NCBI GenBank assembly: GCA_020726505.1
Contig: JAHLEZ010000045.1
Coordinates: 269,404 to 333,403, forward strand
Direction: 5' to 3'
Source: Leptodontidium sp. MPI-SDFR-AT-0119
Taxonomy: Eukaryota > Ascomycota > Leotiomycetes > Helotiales > Leptodontidiaceae
DNA length: 64,000 bases
The notes beneath the pieces were generated by a model. It ran no database searches. It had not been told where the DNA came from and saw only the letters and a list, made by a program, of their open reading frames with translations. The translations under genes and the position numbers were made by a program. Below, piece by piece: positions 10,617 through 22,380 of the stretch; positions within the stretch are counted from its first letter, which is position 1, and every line of letters starts with the position of its first letter.

Positions 10617-13600
10617 TTAGATGGTCTCCCAACCCCCATTGTTGATATCCATCTCCAGCTTCCGACTGATGACACTCGGAACACCGTGACCCAACCACAC
10701 AGTACGTAATAACGCATCATATCTCTTCTGATTCAAGAATAGCTGGCGACTGTGTCTCAGGCCGGGGTCGACTTCGCCGTACTTGTCGATGTAAGGAGCT
10801 ACCATCCAGGAGCCAGAGGTGTGGTAGACGTAGAAGACCGTGCATTTGCGGATGTTGATGAAGAGGCCGATGTTCTTTTGGCATCTGGTAATGCTGTTAG
10901 AGTCTTGTTTTTTTATTTTGGGAGAGGCGTGGAAAATAAACTTACTTGCGCATGTGCTGCTGCGCACCGCCGATATATTGTCCTCGGCCGCCTGATCTAG
11001 TCGGAGAGGCGGGCTTCAGGCAGCAAATACTTTGGCCACAGATGATGATTCCGCAGTGGAGGCAGAGCATCGGGTCCGAAACATCCTTTCCAGTGGTGGG
11101 GCAGCGTCGCTTCATCGTCTCTTCCATCAGGGTATCGTAGTTCTTGGGCAAGCCGATCAACTCGAAGATAGCGGGGTGACTGAGACTAATGAGGCTGGGG
11201 AGTTCGTGGGGAATACTGGCATGTCTAACCCAGCCATATACAAGGGTATTGAGATGAGGACTCTCGAATATGGAGCGCAACATGCTGTCGAACGAAGGCA
11301 GATGCATAGCTTCGGACAGGCGGTCCAATTCGTCGGCTGAGGGGTTTGTTGAGATGAAATCTTGGAATGCTGCTCCGTGGCGAACGTGGAGAAGCATAGC
11401 AGCCTTACGAAGGAAGACCAATGCATACTTCTTCATGAAGTCGATGATGGATTGCGGGCCATTGAAGCATTGCTGTTCCATGGCGGTGCTGGCTGGACCA
11501 TCTTTGTTGTCGTTACCATCTTCCAAGTCCCACTCACGAATGGTCAAGCAGAAGTTTCCAAACACAGTCGCGAGATCAGCTTGACTGGAGTAGGAGGTAA
11601 TCCACTGCAAGTATCCTGAATTCCCCTTATTACGGCTCATCTTGATTGCAACCTTGACAAGCTCGGCAAGATAGCAGAGCTGAGTGAGGTGCAGAATGTC
11701 CATATTGTCCACGGGAGCGAGACATAGGGAGCACTCGGTGAGGAAGACGAACATATCTTGACTGAGTAGGGTCTGTCCCTTCCTAGCCAAGGCACTGAGC
11801 TCCTCACTCAAATCTCGCCCAGTGTTAGACGCAAGCCGGAGGAACAACAGCAAGTGCTGACGTTCATAGTCTGCAGCAAATTCCTTGGTAACAGCATTAT
11901 CGCCCCTGGATCTCATGCCTCCGATCGAGATATATGAAGCCGCCGTATCGGAGAGTATTCTCAGATGGGCAAGTGCCTGTTGTGGTATGGTCTCGATAAA
12001 AGTCATTCCACCCTCGCTTGCAACACCGCGCTGCTGAATCTCTACAGATGATATGGAAAAGCCCAGAGTTTGCGCAATGCTATCGGTGAAACCTATGTCA
12101 TTTGGTGCGGCACCTTCTCCAAGCGGAAGGGGCTTAATGTATCGATGCTTGGACGCGAGCTCGTTCTTGGTCATAGTGTCTCTCAATCGACGATATATCT
12201 GTACCAATTCCCTGACTGGAGAAACAGGAGGTGCAGCAGAAGGTTGGGCATTACCTGACGCAGCACCATCATTAGCCCAGACAACAGCAGGTGCTTGTGG
12301 CCGTGGGATGAAGGGAGGCAATGGTTGCACCTCCGCGTACGCATCTGCTTGTCCTGGACTCTGAGGATCGTGAGGCCATGAATTGTGTGGATGGTATAGC
12401 TCCATAACTCTGGACGAAATTGTAGTAGGAAGGAATGAGTTGTTATTTTGCATAAACACCTGGAATGTACGACTACCAGCACCACTCTCTGGAACATAGT
12501 CAATGCCGTACGGTCTCCCCAGAGCATTAGAGTCGGTTGCGTTGGCGAGCCACTGGGTGAAGTCTGACTGCGGCTGGAAGCGCGCCAGAGGCAGTTCTTC
12601 CTTAGGAGACCAAATAATGGGCAGAAACGCATTTCCAAGTGCCTTGCACAAAGGACAAACAAACTCGTTCAACTCGATATTCTCTGGGTGATGTCGAGCG
12701 ATTTGATGCTGATGTCTCCTAGTGGAAGCCTCGTAGTACACCTCAAAGCACTTGTAATGCATAATGTGTCCACATCCCGACGAGACTGGGCCCATTCGAG
12801 AGGAATTTGCTTCGAAGCCCTTTCCGATGAATTGGCGCTCGGCAATGATTTCGGCTCCACTAGAGGTGACTTTGTGAACCGATGTCCGATTTTCACTAGC
12901 AACACCAAATGGTCGAATATTCTCAGCAGACTGGTCAAGATTTGCAGGTATCTTGGTGACTTCGCGCACAAAATCAGGATCGCTGAAGTCTGTTTGACGT
13001 AGAATATTGCTGTTTGTCATCAGAGCGAAAGTGCCATAAAGTCGTCCATCCTTAGTCTCTTCTTGGCACAGGATACATGTACCAGAGGGATATTGCCAGT
13101 ATGTCTTGTGGTCATCCTCTGTTTCATCTTCCACATTTTCGTCGCTTACATCATCTTCACCCCAATCAATGTCGCCTTGGTTATCAAGGAAGTTCTTTTG
13201 CTGTTGCTGAAACTGAGCCATAACCTTTGCTTGGCGAGCCATAGCTGCCTGCTTCTTCTTCTCCCGCTCCTCGAGAATATTGCTATTTGCAGGCGATGCC
13301 GTAGAAATGCGGTCGATTGGTACACCAAGTCGGGCAAAGGCATTCTCGAAGTTGCGTGGTTGCTTTTGCTTCATTCGCTTCAGTACCAAAGTGATCTTAG
13401 GGTGGCAGGCCTTGTATTCTTCCTTTCGAGAGAGGATCTCCAAGATGGCTGCAATGGTCTTTGACGCAGGAGAGTTTGGCAAGAAGTTGCTTCGCGCTGG
13501 CTGGGTCAAGGCGATGTAGACAAATGATTGAAGGGATTCCTCAGACATCTCATCCTCGTCAGTTTTGTCTTCGGAGATTGCGATCAGCACAAGATGCAGA

Positions 13601-16600
13601 ACAACTTGCAGAAATGCCTCGACTCTGGTGACAGGAACGGTGGGCGTGAGTTCTTGGGCTTTCATTGGGTACAGCAGAGCATAGTAAATGATCTGTGCAA
13701 AGATGCCGGTTCTGGTGAAAGCCGAGAGATCTGCGAATGCTCGCGATTCAACTGGTCGAAGCTTCGGCTCAAACACAATGTCAGAGGCTGCTCGTCCAGT
13801 CTTCTTAGCGATCGAAGTTTTGTAAGCCATCTCCGATTCTTCTCGCTGGTTCTTGTTATAATGAGCGATGTAAGGATCGATATCTTCCAAGAACTCCGAC
13901 TTGAGCTCAAACGTGCCGACATCTGAGAGTCCTTCTGGAGCCTTGAAGATGGTCATCTCATCAAGAATATCCTGACACTCTTCCTGGTCTTGGAATTTGT
14001 CGGGAAGCTTGCCGCAGATCTCGGAGAATGACAATGGCTTGAAGCAGAGAACATGAGTTATATCGCGACGCATAGCCAGGACATGGGGATCAGTTGACGC
14101 AAGTGATGTTCTGTCACTGATCAGGACAATCAGAAGATGAATCAAATCCTCAACAACGTCGAGAACATGACCATCCTCCAGTCCATCACCTTTCTGCTCA
14201 TATATACCTTTCATCCAGTGCTCCAGTCCATAACGATCGATCATTGATACAAGGACTCTAGATGGCGGGCATACGACCATGGCGGTTTGAAGAAGAAAGA
14301 TGTCTCTGTGGTGAGAAACATCTCGTTGACCAACTCCACGGTATGTGCCCATTTGGTGACGAAGACTCATTCCGTTTCTCACCCACATGCCAGCCTTCAT
14401 CTGAGCTAACCATGCGCAGACTCGTAGCGGGTAGTCAAAGGCAGCCATCAGATGATCTTCAGGGGTGTATGACTGAATTGGCATCGTACGCTGACCCATT
14501 GCTCTAGGCTTTTGGGTAAGATCGGCTGTAGTGAAGCTTAAGAGCTGAGTGAGCTCATCTCGCGACATGTTCTTGCCGCACTCAATGAGCCACGATAAAG
14601 TATAGTGCAATCCATGGTGGAAGCTGATCGGCTGCGCCTCAACAACAAACTTCACAACAGAGTGTTGAAGTACACTGTTGGACATCTCCGTCGTATCGAA
14701 CTCGTAGTCGCCGACCTTCTTGAACTTGATCTCATCCTTGATCTCTGCTTGCAGGAATCGCTTTCTCTCAGTTCCTAGTGAGTTGAGAATGACTGTCTTG
14801 GCGGCTAATCTGATAGCTTTTGAGATGTATGTCTGATCTTCGCCAACGCTCCACTTGAATGACTCGGAAAACTGTCGACATAATCTATTGATCTCCCGAG
14901 TGATCAAGGATGCACTGATCCAGGCATCGGTCTCGTATTCGACATGCTCACCAACAGCTCTGAGATTCGGACAGATTCCTTGGTGTAACTTGACCAGATC
15001 CAGGAACTGCATCATGTACCGATCCTCAGTTCGAAGCTTTTCCTGGACATGCTCCGAACTGAAAAGATATCTCAAGTCCATGAAGAAGTGGTACATTCGG
15101 CGGTTTGTGACAGAACCGGAGTCAAATGCCAGGGTTGCGTTCGGGTTGATCTCATGGGGATGACCGACTTGTCTCGTAGTCAAGAAAGTGTGGAGGATCG
15201 CCATCAAGTTGGTCAAGAAGTTTCCTCTCTCGACGATTTCAGCTGTGATAGTTGGTGTAGTCAACATCTGCAGGGAGATATTGATAATAGAGTGATCAGG
15301 CTCTCGATCAGCAATGAGATACAGTTGAGCTAGTGTTGTGTAGAGACCTGCAAAGCGCAAACCAAGAACACGCTTGAACTCGGGAATTGACACAACTGTT
15401 GAAATGTAGAGATCACGTAGATCAACGCGGACCTTCTTCCACATCCTCAAGTCAAACAAGATCATCCAGTCAAGACGAAGGCGATGCCACAAGTCCTCGT
15501 GGAGTGGCACCGAGTCTCGCTCACTGAATGCAGGTGGTGTCTCCAGCCAATATCGGGGAGGGTTTGGTGGTTCTGGTGCACGAAGAGATGGGCCCGGAGT
15601 CTTTGGTATCTCGAGGTTTGCCTTTGTATACACGTTGTGGGATATCAACGGCTGCATCTCAGCAGTGTCGGAGTCTGATGGAGTAAGATCTCTGTCCCGA
15701 ATAGGCCGTGCAGGAGCAGGAGGAGGGGGCGGTGGTGGGGGATAACCAGCCATTGTAGCTTCTGATTCTTCCATGGGCGAAGTATCGATATCGTTGGCGT
15801 TCATATCAACATCTCCGTCGGCATCCGTTTGTTGGGTACCCTGGAACGAAAATGATGCAGTTGCGGGTACAACGACAGTTGCGGCCCCTTCTCCGAAATC
15901 AGATCCATCGTCGTCTCCAGTGACTAAGTTCATCATAATACGATCCACTTCCTCATCATCTTCCACATCAGAACCTGCATCATCTATTTCGCCATCTCCA
16001 TCATCTCTATCCTCAGCATCGTCAGTATCGTCTGAATCATCAGCACGAGCATTCGCATTTATAGCTGCTTCTCTCCAGGCTGCAGCATTTGCAAACATTA
16101 TGCCGCGACTGAGGTTAGCGAAAGCAGCATTGTCTTCAGTTTCGTGGTCATCGATTCCCTTCATACCAACATCTTTATTGCTGGCCTCGCTTCCAGTGCT
16201 CCATGTCTTGAGCATCTCCTCACATATGACTTGACGTAGTATGTTGTGATCAGGACCAACACTGCAACCAGCAATATCACTCAACCACTCGATGATCGTG
16301 CCGCACATCTGTTCTCTGAAGGTATCTCTTGCAGACCGAATAGTAACCGTGACCTTGATTTGCTCGATAATCTTGGAAACGCGAAGTAGCTCATCCACAT
16401 CGAAGCCGTACTTCACAATACTTCGGCCGACATCATCCGTCTCGTTGGCTCTCTGCATGCCCTCCGCAATAGAAACCTTACAGGCCCTGGCAACTTGGTC
16501 TCTGACCTCATTGACCGTATGCTTCTCATCGTTCCATAATAACAGGGCAAACTCGCAAGGTTCCTCCACGATATCTCCACGGTAGTATGTAGAAGCAAGG

Positions 16601-17268
16601 CGGGACATTTTCTCATCTAGAAGAATCGTCTCTCGGGATTTGGGTAGTCGAAGCTGTTCTGGGGAGCAGGAGATAACGTCACAGATGTAGTCGAACACTC
16701 TCCCAATAGTCATACGAATAGCCTCAACCAAGTCCTGCGGTAGTGTAGCCGCCTTGCCCTTGTTCTTGAGGGGCGAGTCTTCCGCATGAGGTGTGTGTAT
16801 CGAGCAGTGTACTGGGAGTTTCCACGCTTCAGGATCTCCACAGTCGCAGCATCCGCTATTACCCAGAGAGACACTGACGTAGACCATATGGCCTGTGTGA
16901 TCTGAAGCATCGTAGCAGTGACTGCACAAGACACATGTATCATCTTGACTACAGGTTTTGCATCTGTATGTAGCTTCGCCGGCCTTGAAGATATGTCCGC
17001 ATGCCTTGCCTCTTGCCGCCTCTGTGAACTCGTCTCCATCTGAGTTGCCTTGCGCCCTTCGGAGCTTCCATGTTGCGTTTGGTAGAGGTCGTGTATTGTC
17101 GGGGAAGAAGAGCTTCAGGTAATCTGAGCGTCCGCAGGCCAGGGACCAGAAGAGGGCTTGAAGGAGCGCATTCTCGGCGGTGTCTGTATAGCGGTTATTG
17201 TGAACGCGGGGTTGCGTCTTGAGGAAGTCGCAGAGCTGCTGCTCCTGTGTTGACATGTTGTCCTCCAT
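10617..17268 (-). CDS. UBR1: N-recognin E3 ubiquitin ligase
   Basis: Recognises destabilising N-terminal residues (N-degrons) and ubiquitinates the substrate for proteasomal destruction. One 6323-nt exon (10946..17268) and a short last exon (10617..10884) joined over a 61-bp GTAAGT...CCAG intron give 2196 residues, close to other Ubr1 proteins. Domains in order: UBR-box zinc finger with many Cys/His at residues 89-160; ClpS-like type-2 site around 235-300 (ALLLWNDEKHTV); an acidic stretch near 405-450; a proline tract near 510; a RING-H2 domain at about 1395-1545 (CILCQEE...CGHIMHYKC...CPLCKALG); and the Cys-rich C-terminal cap (CPTTGKD...LCLHCG) near 2060. The last exon encodes the conserved tail (QLFLNQKRYDALLRTVWLGH), confirming the splice. 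No frame breaks occur over the full length. Confidence 0.97.
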
Positions 17269-17875
17269 TATGTATCGAGGGAACCCGTTCGCATGTCGGA
17301 TTGCGTGGGTTGTGTTTTGGTGAAGAAGTAGTTTGATTGCGAAAGTGGTTCGAGGTGTTGGTGGTGATGATCCTCAGCCTCGAGCTTGACGTTGACAAAG
17401 CGGGACTGATATGGGAAAGCAGGCGACGGGTATCGTATTGTATTCAGATTTCTCTTGATGGCCGTGGTCATCCAACCTTGTACACCGAATAAATGCAAAC
17501 GAGCCTTGAGAGTTGTTTTGGTTCATGAAAATTTGGGTTGTGGTTGTTGGTGTCGAGAGGCAAGGCGGAGTGGATGTTTTGTTATCACCGTTCGCCTTCC
17601 GCAAGATGACTCGAAAGGCTACCAAATGGTTCAAGTCACATCAACGCGATGAGGTAGAACTACCAATATAAGGTTCGATATACCAAAATGATCGAAATTC
17701 AAGGAGGATTTCGGTCCAAATTATGGCACAACAAAATCAAGTGCGAAAGTGATACAATTGTTGCATTTTATACAGCTCAACCGAAAGCTTTCTCAAGCAG
17801 CATCTATCCCTCTACGTCTATGTCTCCTTTGCCTGCCAATCCAGCCTTCCATTCCATTTGCCGGCCACCATTGCT
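17269..17875. other. UBR1 upstream flank and QCR9 3' flank
   Basis: About 600 bases between two minus-strand genes. Contains the UBR1 promoter and leader. Short open frames are present on both strands but none is recognisable. Confidence 0.4.
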
Positions 17876-18349
17876 CTACTCGTCATCATCATCACCACTC
17901 TCGACGTACTTCGCTCGGATGTCCTTCCATTGTCGCTGCTTCATATTAGCCCAGCCATTCCCCATCTCCCCAATAAGATGAACATACGCCTGCGTTCATC
18001 TTGTCCCAGATCTTATCTGTTGTTTTATCCCAGACCCTGTTCCATCTGTCAGTCCATGTGTTCCTGATTGAAGCCTGGGATCCATGAGGCCTACATCTCG
18101 AATGCGAATGCTGACGCGAAGACAACACCCAGCATGGTGAAGTTCTTGCGGAAGAAGAGGCTGTACGAGGCATCCAGTCAGCAATTGATTCCATTTCCTG
18201 CCACATAGCTTCGTGTGCGTCGCCGTAAATCGGGTTGGGGTAGGTCGGGAGACTTGCTTGTAGATGGGACGACTTGCGGAAGCCTGCAATTGAACAAATT
18301 AGCTTGATCCAACATGATTCTCAGGATATCTGGGGACTGTATTTACCAT
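17876..18349 (-). CDS. QCR9: Ubiquinol-cytochrome c reductase subunit 9, five exons
   Basis: Small single-span subunit of respiratory complex III in the mitochondrial inner membrane. The coding sequence is split into five exons: 18347..18349, 18258..18283, 18095..18160, 17988..18036 and 17876..17935 (204 nt, 67 residues). The first coding exon is the ATG alone. Phase is kept at every joint. The product aligns along its length with yeast Qcr9: a membrane segment NFTMLGVVFASAFAFE (about residues 17-32), then VWDKTTDKIWDKMNAG and the diagnostic end RQWKDIRAKYVESGDDDDE. The second intron (18161..18257) uses a GCAAGT donor, i.e. GC-AG. The third intron's acceptor was chosen at GAACAG because it preserves alignment length. 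Starts 330 bp from PYM, divergently. Easily missed by gene finders. Confidence 0.9.
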
Positions 18350-18680
18350 TGTGAATTGTGCAGCAGTGCTCGCGAAGGACTTGACTTTGTGGAATGGTGA
18401 GAGGTCGTTCGTTGAAGTGTTTTGCGATCCGGAAGCTCCAACATTTTAGCTCCAAAGTCGGGACGATGCTTCGACACGTGACCTTCCGTTGCAATTCAAA
18501 GTCTAATCTCAGCCTTGCGAATTTTGGCAATCGTCACTGCACAACTTTCACTTCACTTCGCCGCTAACACACACACAATTTCAAGGCCGGGCGCCAATTG
18601 TTACACATCTCTTGGATCTATCTGCTACATATCCAAATTCCACTTTTGCAGACTGTCCCCGGCGACAGTCACCACACAGA
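18350..18680. promoter_or_regulatory. Shared divergent promoter of QCR9 and PYM
   Basis: The two start codons are 331 bp apart and face away from each other, so both promoters lie in this segment. No TATA box was evident. Confidence 0.5.
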
Positions 18681-19268
18681 ATGCCCTCAGTGCCTACCCC
18701 CTCCAAGGCCGGCATCGTCGAGACAAATGGTGAACGACACATCCCCTCCTCATTAAGACCTGACGGCACGAAAAGGAAGGAAATCAAGATCAGACCTGGT
18801 TATAAGCCGCCTGAGGACGTTGAGGTCTACAAGAATCGCACTGCAGACGCATGGAAGAGTCGGGGGAGCGCGGGCGTTCCGGGAGCGGACGGTTTGAAGG
18901 ATGAGAAGGACGAGGGCTCAGCTTCAAGCAATAAGAATGCGAAGAGAAGAGAGGCGAGGAAGAAAGCTAAAGCTGCGGAAGATGGTGGAGAAAAGCCCAA
19001 AGAGGGGAGCAGCTCTACGGAAAAGAAGGACGGCAAGGCTGAAGAGCCATTGGATCCCGAAGCCGAGAAAGAGAAGAAAGCCAGGAATCTCAAGAAGAAG
19101 TTGAAGCAAGCGAAGGAGCTGAAAGAAAAGAAGGAAGGCGGCGGTGCCCTGCTTCCGGAGCAATTCGCCAAGGTTATCAAAATTAATGAGCTCATTCGGG
19201 AACTGGATGCGTTGGGTTTCGATGCTGAAGGGGAACCGAAAGCTAAGGAGGAAGAGAAAAAGGAGTGA
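18681..19268 (+). CDS. PYM: PYM/WIBG, exon junction complex disassembly factor
   Basis: Binds the Mago-Y14 heterodimer in the cytoplasm and helps strip exon junction complexes from mRNA during translation. Intronless, 195 residues. The N-terminal Mago-binding segment is clear: GIVETNGERHIPSSLRPDGT followed by RKEIKIRPGYKPPEDVEVY. The middle is a Lys/Glu-rich coiled region (RNLKKKLKQAKELKEKKEGG), and the C-terminus AKVIKINELIRELDALGFDA matches the conserved end of the family. I start at 18681 because homologous sequence begins there (MPSVPTPSKAG); the frame is open 69 nt further upstream but those codons look like leader. Presence of a PYM gene fits an intron-rich filamentous fungus. Confidence 0.88.
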   Translation: MPSVPTPSKAGIVETNGERHIPSSLRPDGTKRKEIKIRPGYKPPEDVEVYKNRTADAWKSRGSAGVPGADGLKDEKDEGSASSNKNAKRREARKKAKAAEDGGEKPKEGSSSTEKKDGKAEEPLDPEAEKEKKARNLKKKLKQAKELKEKKEGGGALLPEQFAKVIKINELIRELDALGFDAEGEPKAKEEEKKE

Positions 19269-19874
19269 ACGAGAAAAAGAATGCTTCTTGGAATATGGCA
19301 TTGGTACTCTATTGGTCTTGGGCTTGGTAGAGGTTCGGGCAGGCGTTTGTTCTGATTCATTGGTGTACAGCTTGGCGTCGGAGCGATTTTGATGCAAACT
19401 CAACTCGTGGATAGAGGCATTGCGATCTTAGATATTTTGTCTGATCTTTTAAATCTAAAGATTATTAGGCACGCTGTCGTTAATGCTAAAGTGATTCAGC
19501 ACCGGTCAGTTCGAAGGAACCGTTGAGAGGGGGAAAGCATTAGGCGCCTGTATTGAATTTTGACCAACTTAAAGATTGAATCATACGATGTGCCACTCCA
19601 TGACCCTGCAAGATTTGAATCTGACTAGTTGCTAATTACTTTGGAGGTCGCACAGAAAAGGAGTTGTCACAACTTCGCTTAGTTCCCTTCTGGATTTCAC
19701 TTGCAGTACTCGCCCACTCGTCCTTCCATCCTCTCACTCCCCACTCTTCAACTTCACTATCAAATCTGCCAAGCAACATAACGTCTCTTCAACTTCATCT
19801 CGTCCATAAATTCCTCTCCTACACCACACACATTTTGATTTCGACAAAGTCCGAAACATTGAGCTAAATTCAAG
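19269..19874. other. Intergenic region between PYM and the nucleoside hydrolase
   Basis: Six hundred bases with the PYM 3' UTR and the promoter of the next gene. The last 200 bases are pyrimidine-rich, as expected for a leader. No gene seen. Confidence 0.45.
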
Positions 19875-21612
19875 ATGGGAAGTAATCCAAAAATCCCCCT
19901 CTGGCTGGACTGTGATCCAGGTAAGTCTCCCTCTCACTCTCTTCCGAGTCAACCGTGCTAATATCGGAATAGGACATGATGTAAGCAACACCCATCTCGT
20001 CTTGCTCCATTTCAAAGCTCTTCTATCATGGAATGTCAGACTACTTCAGCAACTTCAACGCTGCAGTTGCCTCCGAGGACGAGAGTTTTTGTGCATCTCT
20101 GCCTCACGTGATACTCGACATTCACTACCACCTATTCCTCAATTTCCAGTTGAGAAGCAACAGCTAACAGACCCAAGGATGCATTCGCAATTCTACTCTC
20201 AGCCTACCACCCGTCGTTGGATCTCCTCGGTGTCTCGACAGTGCATGGAAACGCCTCGCTTCCACACACGACTTACAACGCAACATCTATCGTATGTTCA
20301 GCCTTATCATATGTATCAAGTTCTTTCGGCTTGAGTATCCCACTGCAGGAACATTCGAGACTTTAAGATTTTGACTCGAAACTAGTTGACTGCCATTGGC
20401 AAACCAGATATTCCCGTCTACGCCGGTGCTTCCAAAGGACTTACCCGTCCAGCTGTCCACGCAGATGCAATCCGTAAGTAAACAGCAAAGCTGTCCTCCA
20501 AACCCAATATGAGTTCAAACTTCTCTATCTCAAGAATTTGCAAGCCCCCTCTCCCTCTAAGAAACATTCAAACTAACATCCCACAAGACGGCGAATCCGG
20601 CCTCGACGGCACCCATCTCCTCCCCACACCCCTTGTGCCTCCCAAAACAGACCCATTCATCCCAGCAATAGCCGCAGCTCTCCTAGCTACACCCCCAGGA
20701 ACAGCATGGGTCGTCGCAACAGGAGCCCTAACAAACATCGCATTGCTCTTCCAAGCACACCCCGAACTCGCCCCCCACAGTAAGTTTTCTCCTCCTTACC
20801 TCATGCCCCATCCTCACATCCTCTCATTACCCACCCACCTCAAACCTTCTCTCCATAATCGTAACGACATACTAACACCCCTTTCCCCTCCAGTAAAAGG
20901 CCTCTCCATAATGGGCGGTGCAATCGGCTCATTCCACACCTCCGCCCCAATGGGGACCGTCTCCTCCAAAACCCGAATAGGGAACTGGTCCGAATGGGCC
21001 GAATTCAACATCCTCGTCGACCCCGAAGCGGCCTCATTCCTCCTCTCCCACCCCATTCTCTCCCTCAAAGCAACACTCATCCCTCTAGACGTCACCCATC
21101 TCGTCCTCGCTACGCCAGATGTCCAGAAGATGTTGCAGTTCGGCAAGAACACTCCGCATCGCGACGTAAAAAGTGATGAGAAGGTTGGAGAAGGAGAAGG
21201 TAAAGAGGAGAAGAAATGCAGCACGTTAAGAAAAATGCTAGTCGAGCTCCTAACATTCTTCGCAAAGACCTACGCGGATATCTTCGGTATCACAGAAGGT
21301 CCACCATTACATGATCCGCTGGCTGTAGCTGCGATCCTGGATGGTATTTCTGGTGTTGAGATCCCATTTTATGATTATGAGGGCGCGGAGGGGAGAAGAG
21401 AGAGATATGCCGTCCAGGTCATTACAGAAGGAACACACGACGATGCGCTCGCGGGCGCGCAAACGGGACGGACGGTCGTGACGTTACTGCCTGAGGGAGG
21501 GGAAGGCGTTAAGATACCGAGGGGTTTGGATGTTAAGCGCTTCTGGGATGTGTTGGAGGATTGTCTCGTGCTTGCTGATGAGGTGAATAGGGGGAGGGGT
21601 GTGCATAGATAA
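19875..21612 (+). CDS. Inosine-uridine preferring nucleoside hydrolase, with an 8-nt micro-exon
   Basis: Hydrolyses ribonucleosides to base plus ribose (purine/pyrimidine salvage); yeast homologue Urh1. Six exons: 19875..19920, 19973..19980, 20178..20291, 20386..20473, 20588..20779 and 20894..21612, giving 388 residues with phase kept throughout. The calcium-binding motif LDCDPGHDDAFAI at the N-terminus is spread over exons 1-3; exon 2 is only 8 nt and codes for the Gly-His-Asp part. Other family landmarks are VSTVHGNAS, PVYAGASKGLTRP, the IHGESGLDG segment, TNIALLF and the late HDPLAVAAIL. An extra Lys/Glu-rich insert lies near residues 250-270. Intron 2 is long (197 bp). The product assignment is firm; substrate preference cannot be told. 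Confidence 0.9.
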
Positions 21613-21667
21613 ACTACATGGTGGGGCTGGGCTCGCTTGGCAGTCCGGCCGAGAAATAAGCGAATTC

Positions 21668-22380
21668 TATCCCCTTAAGTGCCAGAAACGTATGGATTTA
21701 GGTGTAGGCGCTGAGTTGCCCCGCATTACAAGGCCCGTGGGCTCAGGCGGGGGATCATCACAATAACATCAACAAAGCCTATTTTCCCACTTTAATCTCT
21801 AAATAATTAATGCACTCACGATGCTTGAAAACGTATACCTAGATCCTACTGATGCAGGCACTCTCCGATCGAAAGTCCAACCTTTACAACAACGCGGAAC
21901 GCGATTTGAGCTAATGATATTAGAGGATTTCGACTTCAGGTTACCTTACCTAATTCCTGCTTTCCAGAGGACCCTATTGCCCTATTCACTTAATATTACA
22001 ACGAAGGCATGATAGACTAAATCGTTTCCGCTACAAATAATTATCAAAATGTTAACTTCATCGAATTGCGCTTGTTGTAAAAGTGGGAGGTTTCATGATT
22101 AGGGGAGGAAACGAGTAGCTCTAGCTGAAATTGCAGCTAATCAGGGCCGCCTAAGTAAAAGGACTACTACTACGTGGGGCTGTAAGCAATGTGGAGTTTA
22201 TATTTGCAAAAAAGTCTAATTGCTTTACGTAGTATTATAGAAAATCATAGAAATAAGGTGTGAAATTAACTGATTTAGATGAATCTTGAAAATTCAGCGG
22301 TCCTCGCTTAAAATTAGGGGCTCGCTACAGGGCCTTCCCCCCTGTAGCGCCATACGTTCCTGGTGGCACTTAAGGGGATA
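21668..22380 (+). mobile_element. Decayed DNA transposon with terminal inverted repeats, piggyBac-like remnant
   Basis: The two ends are inverted copies: TATCCCCTTAAGTGCCA at 21668..21684 and its complement ending at 22380, followed on both sides by ACGTATGG after a 3-nt difference. The right end also carries a hairpin (CGCTACAGGG...CCCTGTAGCG). The interior is AT-rich and broken by stops. One frame around 22066-22215 still reads like the cysteine-rich C-terminal domain of piggyBac transposases (CACCKSG, then RTTTTWGCKQCGVYICKK), after an in-frame stop. Most of the transposase is missing. The ends are flanked by TA, and TTAA lies inside the repeats. Superfamily assignment is tentative; that this is a relic element is well supported by the ends. 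Confidence 0.7.
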
